A stretch of 64,000 bases of DNA from Solicoccozyma terricola (GCA_001600875.1 BCLD01000023.1:177133-241132), one strand, 5' to 3'; counted from the first letter of the stretch, positions 11,811 through 23,225 are shown. Translations and numbers: made by a program. The notes: generated by a model not told the origin, from the letters alone.

Positions 11811-13906
11811 TCACTCACATCTGAAATCAGGGTTCTCCCTGTCAGTCAAGTCAGCAAACGCATGAGAGTGCTTGTTCACAGCCGCTTCGCCATCGACAAC
11901 CATTTGACCAGCTTCCTTGGCGATATTGCGTCTGATGAGATATTGACGGGTAACAAGGCACATTATGATGAAGGACCCGTAGAGCGCGCAGTGAATGTAA
12001 AGGGTGTTCAAGTATCGATGTGCCCATTGAGCTTGGAAGAGTTCTGTGGTGGATTGTAATTAGCTTTCGGAAATGTTGGCTCTGCTCGATTACTCACGAG
12101 GAGCAACGACATTTCCTCCAGCCCAGGCAACGAAGATGATGGCGTAGGCAAACGTCTTCTTGGTTTGACCGGCGACATTTCCTGGAGAGGTGGAATGTCA
12201 GCAGAAGTCCAAAAAGGATTGCCCTGAAGACTCACGGGATAGTAACGTGAACAACATTGGATTCGAGGCTTGAAAGAACTGCATGATGTAGAAGCTAAAG
12301 ATGATGATTGTCAGCGATGTAACCGATATTCAAGGTCATCACAACCCGACTCACGCAACAACCAATCCACCCTTAGTCGAAGGACTGCTCTGCACGACAA
12401 TCAACACGATCGTCCCGATGATATTTGGAAAGGTGAAGGCCATGAGAACCAAGAACGTCTGTTGCGTCTTGGTCACGAGCCATGCTGATAGGAAGTACTG
12501 TGGGGCAAGGAAAGGATCAGTCAAGGTCAAATGGACAGAGTAGGTTGTGCCTCACTGTCAGAACTGTCATGACACCGAGTGGGATCCCGAGTAATTGAGA
12601 TTGTAGCGTGGTGAAGCCGAAGTTGGTTTTTATCAATATGCCAGAGAAAGTGCCGAGACCACCAACGACCTGTAAAGAAGATCATCAGTATCAGGTCATT
12701 TGGGGTCGAAGGCGTCGTATGACATACAAGAGCACTGAAAAGATCGGCACATTAGTCAGAGAACGGCATCTTTGTATGAAACGCTTGACTCACTACATGA
12801 TCATCAACGAGAACAACATCCAAACGAAAGGATCGGTAAGCGCCTCAATGGCTTGATTCCTCTTGAAGGTCTTGTTCTTGATACCTTGATCGTTACCTCT
12901 AACCCTTTCAACGAAGAGGATTTTGTCGGCATCACTGTAGCACTTGGCTTTCGGTGGCGAGTCTGGCATGAATATACCAACCAAGACACCAGAGACCATG
13001 GAGAGAACCGCGACGCAGATAAACATATATTGCCATCCTTTTAGAGCGGATCCGGTGACGAAGTAGAATCCGTAGCCAAGGAGTGAAGAGAGGATTCCGG
13101 ACATTCCCAGCATACTCTGGTAGCAGGCCAAGATGAAAGGTTGTTCGCTCTTCTTATACCTACCAACGTGGGTTTTTTCAGTGGCCGCACCGCACAAGGA
13201 ATGACAGAATACTCACCACATGACGGAAACGCTCAACAGAATGGGTCCGACGACTGACTCAGCAAGCCCTAAGGCGAATCGGAGTCCCCAGATTGCCTTG
13301 TAGTCGTTCATAAAAGCGGTAATGATGAGGATCTGATGTAAGTTATAGTCAGCATCGATCTACTTTTCCGGGAAACTGCCAATTACTCACAATACCCCAC
13401 AAAATCAAAGCACCGGAAAGCAATTTGGCAACAGGTAACATCTGGACGATTCGGTTGGCTGGAAGTTCGCCGACAATGACACCACACCACAAGAAGGTGG
13501 AAGTCAGAGCATAGTCTTGTCCCACCATGTTGGTGTCGGCCAGAAGCCCCATAATACTGGCGGTACCAGTGGTCGACTTGTCCATGGCTTGCATTAGATA
13601 AGCCAAGGTCATCAAAGGCAGGATTCTGTGGGGGCAGCGTGTCAGATTAAGTGCCATCTCGTATAGCAACCCAAGGACCAACCTCATGTTAATCATCCTT
13701 CTCAAACGCTTGTTGGTCGCGTCATCGATAACGACCGAGGCATCCGTAAAGCCAGCGGCATCGGTGTCCTCCATCTCCTCTGAGAGAGTCTCCCTGTTGG
13801 GGTTGTATTCATTGTGCCCTGTTGCGGCTTTGTCGTCGTCGCCATAGCTGGTTGTCGATTCCATCTTATTGAGATTAAGCGCTGCGTCGTTGGTAGTCGG
13901 AGACAT
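11811..13906 (-). CDS. Dal5-type MFS permease (anion:cation symporter family)
   Basis: Minus-strand exons 13906-13683, 13625-13391, 13332-13217, 13159-12794, 12734-12728, 12669-12556, 12497-12355, 12294-12236, 12181-12098 and 12043-11811 give 526 codons. All phases fit only if the 7-base exon at 12734-12728 (encoding part of YAL) is used. The hydrophilic N-terminus (~70 residues) precedes about 12 membrane segments. Family marks are AYLMQAMDKST in TM1, RFALGLAES, WYKKSEQ, GNVAGQTKKTF plus AGGNVVAPQLF in the second half, and a C-terminal DLTDRENPDFR. Fungal members carry allantoate, nicotinate, vitamins and organic anions; bacterial relatives include hexuronate carriers. It is divergently paired with GH88, so uptake of an unsaturated uronide is plausible. 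Substrate is inferred from context only. Confidence 0.92.
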
Positions 13907-14501
13907 GTTGAGCTGTTGAGTGTGGTGAATGGCAAAGGGAACGATGATTCAAGAACGGCTTCAACATACTCTTCTTATAGGGATCGCGGCAGACTCAAAA
14001 AGCATGAAGGTCGGGCCTCCGATCCCTCACAAAGCTTACATGGAGTAGTTCCATGGGGCCCACCGGGGCCGTTAAAACCATCCCGAACCCCCAAGTTACG
14101 AAGATCAATCTCAGTCGGTACGTGGTGGTTCCGGCCGAGTGGCTGTTTATGCAGCTGGGCCGGTTTCGCTCCGGTGAATTTAAATGCAGCCACTCCAGAC
14201 TACTCCCGAGTGTTGTATACTGAAACTAAGCAAGCTGGGCGGATGAAAGGGCAAAGTCATTTGCAAACAAGCCCATGGAACAAGCGGCCCGAGTGTAGGA
14301 GCTATCATGAGGAGGAGCGCGGCTCGATGAATCCCTACAGCATCGGTCCGGGCTGATCATCAAGTTGAGGAGTTTGTTGCCAAGCTGGACCCCGGAAATG
14401 CTCGAATGTGAAAGTCGTGGAGTCAAGAGCTGTTTTAATGCCAACGACACTTAGACTCGCTTAGACTCCAGTAGGATAATACACCACTTCACCACTCAAA
14501 A
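13907..14501. promoter_or_regulatory. Shared divergent promoter of permease and GH88 genes
   Basis: 595 bases lie between two divergent start codons. They contain GGCCGGTTTC (14158-14167) and GTCATTTGC (14256-14264), both also found upstream of the reductase gene, several CCGAGTG strings (14133, 14206, 14286) and CGG/CCG triplets such as GGTTCCGGCCGAG near 14128. This arrangement suits joint control by a Zn2Cys6 factor. Confidence 0.5.
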
Positions 14502-16341
14502 ATGATTTCACCTTCACCCAGCCGCTCCTCGAGTATCATGTCAGCTATCCTCTCAGAATCTACACTTGCAAAGTTCTATGATGTCGCATCCCCTATCCTT
14601 GACTCCGTAAGTCAGCAGTTCCATGTCCAAATCTGTAGCTGATCCTTCATTTCCAGGGGGAGAATGCAATGATCTATCCGGAGCACACTCATCCGGCATC
14701 ACCCATTGAACCGCTTCCTACTTCGCCACCGGGCTTACAGATCGGCACCTACATAAAGACCGAACGCAACTTCTGGACAAGTGGATACTTCCCTGGAAGT
14801 CTTTGGCTTCTTGTAGAAGCGAGCAGATTAGGAAATGGTAGAGCACCTGTTTCCGAAGAAGAATGGACACTTCTAGCAAGGCGCTGGGAGCGAGGTTTGG
14901 AAGAGCAATGCTCAAGGACCGACACTCGTGAGTACCTCGCAAAGTGTGGGCAGATCGTGAGCTGAGTATTGATATCATAAGATGACATTGGTATCCTCAT
15001 ATCCCCAACCTACGGCGCCGACTGCCGCTTAACATCTTCAAAAATTGCATCCAAGCACGTCATCAAAGCTGCCGAGAGTCTCGGGTCCAGGTTCAACGAG
15101 AAAGTCGGTTGCTTGAGAAGTTGGGATATGGTGAAGACTTGCGTGTATAGCTATGGCCCCGCGGAATTGGAGACAGACTTTCGTGAGTAAGATTGTCATC
15201 AACCATATTTCCCTATTACTGATTGTTTCAACTATAGTCGTAATCATCGACAACATGATAAGTAAGTAATCCGTTTTCTCGTCCCAGCAGTTCTTGAAAC
15301 TCATCCTGCATCCCTGAACAGACCTTGACCTGCTGTTCCAGGCAGCCCATTTGAGCCCCGACCTTTCATATCTGAGGGATATCGCGATCAGACATGCCAG
15401 AACAACAGCGCGCAATGTAAGTCTATCTCTCGCGGAGTAATGTTAGTCTTACTTATATGACACTCTCAGCACTTCCGAGCCGACTCGTCCACCTACCACG
15501 TGTTGTCTTATTCACCAACGACTGGCGAAGTCCAGAAACGATTCGCGCATCAAGGTTATAGCGACGACTCTTGTTGGTCTAGGGGTCAAGTCAGTTCACT
15601 TGACGATTATTTCAATGCCCGTGATAGCTGATCATTTGCGCAGGCTTGGGCAATCCACGGGTTCTCGAATACCGCTGCTTGGATGGAACGAGAGGGCATG
15701 CTCGAAGAACGGGACGAGTTCATACATGTAGCCCAACGAGCTGGGAATTACTTTCTGTCACAACTAGATCAGGGTAATGGCGAGGTTCCGCCATGGTGAG
15801 CTCCATATTAGGCTGGATAAAATCATCTATCCTGACAGATTGCCTTCAACAGGGACTTTGATGCGCCGAAACCCACATTCACTGACTCTTCAGCTGCTAC
15901 TTGCGCAGCGTCTGGTTTGATCGTAAGCAAAGTCTCGTCGCGTTATCAATCACAACGACCCCTAACCCCTGATGGCGGATCATTCAGACACTTCATCAAC
16001 TCATCGGTAAACAGTCACCGTACCTCGAAGCGGCGATGACACTCTTAGAAGCTACCCTTCGCGAATGTTCAGCCCCGGGGGAGGCGGAGTTCATCGTTGA
16101 TTACAAGGGCAACAAGGCAGTCAAACTTGGAGAAGGAGGTTGGCAAACAGTATTGACCGGAGCAGTCATTTCATACTACCAATATGCGAGAAGACAGTGG
16201 GCCGACCATGGTTTGTGAGTCAATCCGCATGAAGAAGATGGCGAGACGGGTCATTGATATTGAGTTTGATTCAGGGTCTACGGGGACTTCTATCTGCTGG
16301 AATGCGCCGTCAAGCTTCGGCAGCTGGATGTCGAGCTCTGA
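14502..16341 (+). CDS. GH88 unsaturated glucuronyl hydrolase
   Basis: Exons 14502-14606, 14657-14927, 14982-15182, 15238-15261, 15322-15416, 15470-15589, 15644-15795, 15853-15922, 15988-16214 and 16275-16341 give 443 codons, close to the family's usual length. There is no obvious signal peptide, so a cytosolic enzyme is likely. Both catalytic Asp regions of the family are visible: IIDNMINLDLLF, and the GYSDDSCWSRGQAWAIHGF block that follows DSSTYHVLSY. The (alpha/alpha)6 barrel continues through DSSAATCAASGL and ends with a YGDFYLLECAVKL motif. GH88 enzymes hydrate the 4,5 double bond left by polysaccharide lyases on terminal unsaturated uronic acids, which releases the sugar as a 5-keto-4-deoxyuronate. 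The divergent permease and nearby reductase and regulator fit uptake and use of such oligosaccharides. Exon 4 is only 24 bases. Confidence 0.95.
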
Positions 16342-16758
16342 GGGGTAGATGACTGTTACCACCAGTCGATCCTGTATCATTATCGTTGCTGTTGTACCAC
16401 AGGTAGCTCCGAAACAATTTCCATCAATGCAGCTGAACTGCTCAACCATCCCTACTCGCTACCGCCTTCGAACCCACCACTAACAGCTGCAACTGTAAAT
16501 CAAAATTCGGGGTGATATCATCACAAGCATCCCTGATTCTTCTGCCTTCTTCTAGATGGAGTGTACCTCGGAATGGCTAATCGCTCAGCGTACCAACGAT
16601 GATTTGGATCAGCACATCATCCACGCGAGTTGTGCCCCCTTGGCCAGTTCGAGTAATTGTGCCGCCCAATGTGACCTAACTTCTTGTGTTCATTCTCCCA
16701 GGGGGGTTTTGATCTCGATAACCGCGGTGGATGCGGGAGCATGGAAGATGTTCATGCT
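16342..16758. other. Non-coding stretch after GH88
   Basis: About 400 bases with no supported gene. The sequence runs into the Copia relic. Confidence 0.5.
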
Positions 16759-16965
16759 TTAGGCAAGGGTGTGGGATGCTTTCCAAATGCCTCCATCTCG
16801 GGAGAGGGTGAGTGAAGCCTTTCCCTTCTTGATGTATGCACCCAATGGTGTCAACGTTACATCCCATCCGTTTGTTACCATCCGGTGTGTTGATAGAAGG
16901 TTGACCCGGGACTCGGGTAGGTAGTGAACGTCTCTGATGATCAAGCTCTTCGCTTCCCGTCTTAT
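16759..16965 (-). pseudogene. Ty1/Copia gag-pol fragment (pre-integrase region)
   Basis: The minus strand encodes about 65 residues including DVHYLPESRVNLLSTHRM, GWDVTLTPLGAYIKKGK and GGIWKAS. This matches the stretch between protease and GAG-pre-integrase in Copia polyproteins (V.Y.P....NLLS..R). A stop lies just upstream near 16965 and another at 16759. No LTR, integrase or reverse transcriptase adjoins it, so it is a dead scrap. Confidence 0.7.
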
Positions 16966-17172
16966 AGACTAACCTTACCTCTCCTATCTCTCTGGACTCC
17001 TGGTTGCCCTAGAAAGTGAGTGGGACCTTGGAATTGCGACTAAAAGCAGCTGTGAAGACAGTTTGCCTCTGATGCAAGCACTGCTGTGGACCAGAGAAGG
17101 TATTTTGAGCATTGTAGATTGAGTATAGGAGTGGAAGGGATCGAAAAAGAAATGTAATGATTCACAGTCACT

Positions 17173-17306
17173 AAACTACACTACATTTCAGCTAACAGTG
17201 TTAGTGAAGTGTAGTGATCTCTGGAGTGTAGTGTAGTGATGGTCAACCACACTACAAAATCACTACAATACACTACACTACTACACACTACAGTGTAGTG
17301 TAGTTT
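17173..17306. mobile_element. 134-bp foldback element built on ACTACAC
   Basis: Perfect 13-base terminal inverted repeats (AAACTACACTACA at 17173, TGTAGTGTAGTTT at 17294) enclose a segment full of further ACTACA / TGTAGT copies in both orientations. It can fold into nested hairpins. Most likely a miniature inverted-repeat transposon; no coding capacity. Confidence 0.6.
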
Positions 17307-18292
17307 GTGGGTCGTAGCTCCCCAGCTCCCGTCCCGCCGAATTGCTCACACCGTAGGAAATCGCTACCACTCCTCCCGCGCCGACGAATGTTGCAATTCA
17401 ACTCGGCGAGCTGTTACAGAACGGCACCTTTGTCCCCGCGAAGGCATAATACAGAACTCAACCGCTCGTGCCGTCCCCCCCCCCCCCCCCCCCCCGGTTT
17501 GATCTTGCATTGATATTGATAGCTCGTAGCTGACAGTGACACAGCATCCTACATTGAGGTTTCGCACCGGCACATCGATGGATCTACGAGGAAGGGGTGG
17601 GAGGGGTGGTCGAGGAAGGGCTGGTGTCTGTTCTGCGGAGATACAGCTCGTGGTGGGAGGAGATCATGATTTGCCCAGTTCCCCCATCCATGGTAGCCCC
17701 GACACACAAGAGCTGAAAGGTAGTAGTCAACCTAAACTGCAACGCAACACCCGATGGAGTGATCTGTGTTTACTGCACGGCCAAGAAACCTTTTGGGGAA
17801 TGATAACACGGGGGCTGATCAGAACTGTTCATAGTGGGAGTTGAAGAGCAGGAAGACGTAGGTGATTGAAGACGAAAACGTCTCAAACTACACGGAGACC
17901 CGTTCTAGGGCCTGCCTGCCATGCGGCCACAGTCACCAATACTTACTCATGATAGCCCGGCCCGCCGAGCAGCAAGTCTTGTTCGATTTGAGACACGATG
18001 TTGTCACGTTTTCGATTCAATTTTAATCTCGATCGAACTCGATCTCCGCCCGCCCCGTGGCGGGAAAGGAAAGCCAAGTCCATCGGTGACAGTGAGTACC
18101 ACGTCAACAAAGGAATTCTCAACAAGATGCTTGGCGATTAGATTTCTTTCGGGACAGGACCAGGACAGGCAGGACCGACGGTTATGTACTCGATCGACTG
18201 CCATTCGTATTAAAGCGTCTGCAACGCAGAACTTCTTGCAGACCCAGCTATAGCTCATCGACCACTTCCATTCCTCCCGATCGTCTCTTGCA
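17307..18292. other. Interval with poly-C run, no supported gene
   Basis: Contains a run of about 20 C (17475-17494) and some open stretches, one starting at 17578 with a G/R-rich sequence. None shows a domain or a consistent exon chain. The last 150 bases should hold the promoter of the RTA1-family gene. Confidence 0.5.
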
Positions 18293-19588
18293 ATGCCTTA
18301 CAGTGGTCCCAGAAACCCCGACCCAGGCCCAGGTGAATCCTTCATCACAATCTACGGATATGTGCCTTCCCTGGCATTCGGGATCATCGCGATGATTTGT
18401 TTCCTCACCGCCTTAGCGGTCCACACTTTCTGGCTCGTGAGGAGCAAACGCACGAGGTGGTTCCAGGGACTGATGATCGTCGGTTGTGTGAGAGCAGATA
18501 TGTTGTTGCTGGGAACCTGGGTACACGGCTAATTGACCCATCCATCGATCCTTATGGCCAGACAATGGAAAGCGTCGGGTACATCTTTCGAATCCTATCT
18601 CACTACCATCCGTTCAAGGTTGTCTATTTCGTCATTCAGTATTTTATGATCGTCTGCGTGAGTGATTGGTTAGGATGTCTTGCCGCCTTTTGTTGCTTTA
18701 GCTGACTCGTGCTTCATCCATCCAACACAGGCGCCAATCGCATTCTCTGCTGCTTTCTATCTTGCTGTACAATACGGTCTGGCCGCGCGCACTCGAGAAT
18801 CGCAGGTGTTGCCTTTCCGACCGAGAGTCTTGGTCATCAGTAAGGGGGTTTTTCGAGTGGCTTTCAGCCCCTTCACGTTTATCTGCTGATGTATCCCCCC
18901 CCCCCCCCCCNCGGTATCCTCTCCAGCTTTCATTACTATCGACGTCATCACTACTATCATACAAGTCGCAGGAGCTGCTTTGATCGGCGTGTCCGAGTCT
19001 GCACAGGGTAGGGGTGAATCCTCCGCTGTTACCCCGGCACAAGCGAACGATATCCTTCTGGCGGGTTTGGCATTCCAGGTGCGTGAATCCGTAGTGCGTA
19101 GGACGGTTTGACGATCGATGCTGACTGACTGCGAAACATGGTCTGGTTCACAGTGTGCTAGCTTTCTCGTTTACCTTGGTATACTCACCTTCATCATCGT
19201 CCGAAGCAACACCTTGCGCAAGTCCGGGACCAAAGTCACCTCTTCTCCCTCACAAAGCAGCAATAAATCCTTCTGGATCCTGCTCTATATATCTTCTGGA
19301 CTCGTGTTCACCAGGACCCTATTCAGATTAGCGGAAACAGCTGAAGGTGAGTTGCAGGCTCAATCGTGAAAGCGCGCGCTCGGGGAAAGGCATGATCACT
19401 GAGTATCTTGGAATATCACCGACTCCCTCTACACCCCAGGTCTTTTCAGCTTCGCAAGCACTAACGAGAGCTTGTTCGGCGTGTTTGAATTCGCACCTGT
19501 CATCATCGCAGTGGGGTTATGGGCCGTTTGGCCAATCGAGCTCGAGATGAAGAAGATGAATGAGTTGGGCGAGGAGGAGAAGGTGTAG
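18293..19588 (+). CDS. RTA1-family seven-helix membrane protein
   Basis: Exons 18293-18487, 18562-18657, 18731-18839, 18927-19078, 19154-19346 and 19440-19588 give 297 codons in frame. Seven hydrophobic segments follow a short N-terminus (GYVPSLAFGIIAMICFLTAL is the first). The pattern fits RTA1/RSB1 fungal proteins: helix 3 with VVYFVIQYFMIV, helix 4 with APIAFSAAFYLAVQYG, FITIDVITTIIQVAGAAL in helix 5, then a positively charged loop, FWILLYISSGLVFTRTLFRL and a last helix ending IAVGLWAVWP. Members sit in the plasma membrane and are linked to resistance to toxic amphiphiles or export of sphingoid bases. The exact substrate is unknown here. Intron 3 contains a poly-C run with an N, so its length is unreliable. 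Confidence 0.9.
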
Positions 19589-20500
19589 AGACACAACCGG
19601 GAGATGGGGCAGCTCGTGAATCTTCATCAAACGTAGAGTAGACCATGTTGTAGGTACGCGGGGCATGCCAAGAGTCCTTCCACTTCCTCTGCCAAACACT
19701 CCAGCTGAGAACTGTTCGAGCTCACAGGATTGCATGTTGTGTTTTTTTTTCGAGCTGCGCCACTGTTGCCGGTCGGGTCGGGTTTCATCCTTACCTTCTC
19801 AGGCAGCCGTAACGGGTGTTTCAAAACTATCTGTGTTATAAAGCGAGAAGGCATATACTTCACACTTGCGTTGCAAGATGACCCTCCCCTCGCAAAGCAC
19901 TGAGGCGTATTCAGGAGTGCTACTGACTTTGAAAGCGGAAACGCCAACTCCTCAAGTTACTCGTCTGATGAGGCGTCTGATGAGGCGTGATATTGAAGGA
20001 CCGGAGACACTGATTGCGACGGTATATGGCAAGCGGGAGACGGAGACGCATCTCACTAGACTAGACTTCTCAGGAGCAGCTCCGCCACTTACCGACTATT
20101 AATCAAGCCAGAAATTACGTCCTCCTCCTCCCCAAGCAAAGTCTTTGTTCGCAAGAGACGCTAACAAACGCTGCTTGACGAGTTGGACTGCTGGAACTTT
20201 GGTTCAGTCTAATTTCATTTCGTTCTTCAACGTACACAGGATAGTTATCTTTCATTACATATCAGACAAACCCCTCGATTTGTCCCGGATCGCAGGTAAG
20301 AGTTTCAGGTGGCCGTCTTTCTAAGGGGATTGGTGCTGTTCGTCCTCCGCCCATACTGATAAGGTCGAGATCTCTAGTTTCTCCACGTTCAGCACAAGAA
20401 TGAGCGCAGATCCGGTTTCCTTTCGTGGCTGGGCTGACGGGTTGCAGGAACAGACCCACAGCTGTGCTCCCAACGAGGCCAAAGCAGTCCACCGACTCGA
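19589..20500. other. Intergenic, no supported gene
   Basis: About 900 bases. A short direct duplication (TCTGATGAGGCG twice) lies near 19970. Open stretches on either strand lack family features. Confidence 0.5.
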
Positions 20501-20544
20501 CCATCTGTTGCTGTGATAGTGAGACAGTCTGACTTGGACTTGTG

Positions 20545-21240
20545 CCATCGAAGCACCCAAACTTGAATGGACGGCCAGGCAATTCAGGGGAACTGTTTGG
20601 CGGTCCATCCAACCTAGCCGAATGTCTGCTTTTCCGAGGTCGAGGGTCAAAACCTCTTCCCGATTCGGACCCGCCAGGCGAGCGGGTGGGCGATCCGCTC
20701 TATACGAACGGGTACTAGAACGTATACCACCCGGACACTGGCGTCCTTCTACCGCTGCCTTCTGAGTACCGTACCGCTCGTAACCCAGCCCCACATCCAT
20801 CCCGTATTGTGGCCATCGCATTCTCTCTCAACCTTCCGAGCTTGGACTGGGATGAGGTATGGGATGATGTTCCGCACGACGAGACGCGGGACGATGGTGT
20901 ACAGAGGGCGAGTGATGATGGTGCCGAGGCCTGGGAGGGTGAAGGGAAGTCAGTGTGGGGGGGGGGGGGGGGTTGCAGATTTTGAGAAGAACTAACACAT
21001 CTTGATTTCCGTTTGGTACTTGCTGTAGAGCTGAGCTATCCACCGTTTCAAAACTTGATAATCTCATCCTGGAAATCATCGAGACATCAGATGGAAGTTT
21101 CGTCCAAGTATGAAACCTACTCTTACCTACTCCCAATTCTCCATCATTTTCAAAAAACTTATTCCACACCATCAGCTCATTCATACTCCGTCTCCTCCAG
21201 CACTCTCGCCCACGATATCAATATCCTGCTGGACCTGTGA
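20545..21240 (+). pseudogene. Broken multi-exon gene of unknown family
   Basis: A continuous reading frame from about 20545 (LNGRPGNSGELFGGPSNLAE, ...DPPGERVGDPLYTNGY) is interrupted by TAG at 20716-20718. It then resumes in the same frame (YHPDTGVLLPLPSEYRTARN, IVAIAFSLNLPSLDWDEVWD) to a donor near 20951, next to a poly-G run. Plausible further exons are about 21030-21105 (ELSTVSKLDNLILEIIETSD) and about 21175-21240. The amino-acid composition looks like real coding sequence. Either the TAG is a disabling mutation or sequence error, or the true splicing differs. I do not recognise a domain. Confidence 0.4.
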
Positions 21241-21660
21241 AACTCATTCATAGATTGATCCGAACGGTAGTAGCGAGTACCAATGCTACCCCGTCGCAAC
21301 GCTCGAAAGTCAGCTTGTGAAAACTGAACCTCCGCCGCGACGGCGACTGTGTCCCCCGTCAACCCTCAAAGTCTATAGATTGCTTCAGCTTCGTCGGGTT
21401 CGAGATTCTTTGCGTCAGTCCAAACGTTACAATATCCTATTGGACCTGTGAAACTCACACATAGATTGATCCGAACGGTAGGATCGAGTACCAATGCTAC
21501 CCCGTCGCGACCTCGAAAGTCAGCTTGTGAAAACTGAACCTCCGCCGCGACGGCGACGGCGACTGTGTCCCCCACCCCCCCCGCCAACCCTCAAAGTCCA
21601 TGGATTGCTTAGCGTCGGCGGGTTCGAGGATACTTTGCGTCAGTCCGAAAGTTCCACCTC
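21217..21660. repeat. Two direct copies of a ~213-bp unit
   Basis: The string from AATATCCTGCTGGACCTGTG (21217) through GATTGATCCGAACGGTA, GTCAGCTTGTGAAAACTG and CCTCCGCCGCGACGGCGAC to TTTGCGTCAGTCC is repeated starting near 21430 with about 10% divergence and small indels. The first copy carries the end of the broken gene upstream, so the duplication may have helped to break it. Confidence 0.75.
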
Positions 21661-21830
21661 CAGAGTGCGACATCATAGCCTCGGCGCCACCTCGGTGCCA
21701 CCTCGGTGCCACCTTCCACACGTCTTCAATAACAGGAGGTGTCCATCGATGTATCATGATTTAGTAGCCAAAGGAAAAATGCTTCGTCGATCCAGAGTGT
21801 TACGATCCAGAGTGTTAGGGGGTTACGAGT

Positions 21831-23225
21831 TTAACCTTGTTTCATGGGTACAGCATTACGCCATAAATCATACGCGAAAAGTTCCAACAGATACCTTTCT
21901 CGATCTTTGAAATGTTTCGTTGCAAACGTTTCAAGGAACTCATTTGCCTTTGTACAGAATTCCATGGGATCTTGATCAGCTGCCTTTTTGAGATTGTCGA
22001 TGGTAACGATGACTTGTTCCATATCGATGTTGATAATCTTTGCAGCTTGACTTGGATCTTGAAGAATCCATTCGGAAAAGTTGTTGAACAAGTCGTTTTC
22101 GATGATGAATTGGATAATTGAGGATACGGAATTAAGATTCATGATGGTGTCTGGGGGTGATTGATGTAACATGAACGCCTGGTGAACCTGTATGACATAG
22201 TTTAAATCTTCCACGTTGGCACTGAGTTTTGTCGATCGGATATTATCCAGTATCGGACGATGATACCCGATTCTTGTCCTCGAATGAAAATTGACAAAGA
22301 TCGATGAAAGGATACAAGGGATTAAAAGAACATATCCCCACCATTTCGTCGCGGAGATGATGGATGATGCACCTTCAGCAAGACCAGTGATACCTGAGAG
22401 CAAAGCGTGTAATCGGATTCGGTCACATCGAAGTTGTAGTAGTTTCTGGAACGGAGCGATGGTGGGTGTTTTCGCGTTGGCGTCGGCAGCGACGACGACG
22501 ACGGCGGCGGCATGCCTACGAAAACGAATCCACAAATAACCAGACCAGACCGCATTCAGTACACCGAACATTGCAACGAGTGAATTTCCAATATATCCTG
22601 ATAAGAGATTACTTGCTTGAAATACCGCGTGATTAGCTCCTCCGATTGCCATCAACGTTCCCACACCGACTAAGATACCACCTACGCCTAGGATGATATC
22701 CATCAATACTCGATCTATGAATTCGGAACCAACCTCGCGAAAGTTAACGCCTAGCCTGTTGTCTAGAGTCCGATGGAGCTCCTTGTTTAACGGGGTATAC
22801 TGCCGCTTGAGTTGGTGGATATACTTTCGTTCATCTCGAAGTAATCGGACGTTTTTCCAACTCCGACGAGCATCTCTAAACGCTTCCAGTGACATCAAGA
22901 TGGCTATGGAACCTCCTACTGCCATTAGGACAATCGCAAATGTTGGGATGGGCGTTTGATTCCATATATTAGCGGGAAAATCGAGAGCGTTGGCTAATTG
23001 TAAGAATCCAACAGTTGGGAGTAGATTATTTTCAAGTTGTAGTGGTTGTTGAACTAGGTGATATCTGTCTTTGTTCTCCTTGTTCGTCTTCTTGTTCTTG
23101 TTCTTGATGAGGATAGTTGGTCCTACCGACGAGCTTAACACGACCTGGGTCAGGTCGCTATCTTCCCGCAACAGCCTCCTCGCTTGTCGCAGGGTAAAAT
23201 CAAGATGGTCGAGTTCAGTCTGCAT
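21831..23225 (-). CDS. Multi-pass membrane protein, unknown function
   Basis: One uninterrupted frame of 464 residues. The N-terminal ~85 residues are hydrophilic with an Asn/Lys-rich patch. Hydrophobic segments lie near residues 95-115, 170-197, 205-235 and 295-315. A conserved-looking soluble C-terminal half begins after SILVNF-like sequence and contains VHQAFMLHQSP, a predicted helical region and a Lys-rich tail. Uncharacterised fungal integral membrane proteins with this general layout exist, but I cannot name a Pfam family. The start may lie further upstream: an acceptor CATGCAG overlaps the chosen ATG, so an upstream exon is possible. Confidence 0.75.
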   Translation of the reverse strand: MQTELDHLDFTLRQARRLLREDSDLTQVVLSSSVGPTILIKNKNKKTNKENKDRYHLVQQPLQLENNLLPTVGFLQLANALDFPANIWNQTPIPTFAIVLMAVGGSIAILMSLEAFRDARRSWKNVRLLRDERKYIHQLKRQYTPLNKELHRTLDNRLGVNFREVGSEFIDRVLMDIILGVGGILVGVGTLMAIGGANHAVFQASNLLSGYIGNSLVAMFGVLNAVWSGYLWIRFRRHAAAVVVVAADANAKTPTIAPFQKLLQLRCDRIRLHALLSGITGLAEGASSIISATKWWGYVLLIPCILSSIFVNFHSRTRIGYHRPILDNIRSTKLSANVEDLNYVIQVHQAFMLHQSPPDTIMNLNSVSSIIQFIIENDLFNNFSEWILQDPSQAAKIINIDMEQVIVTIDNLKKAADQDPMEFCTKANEFLETFATKHFKDRERYLLELFAYDLWRNAVPMKQG

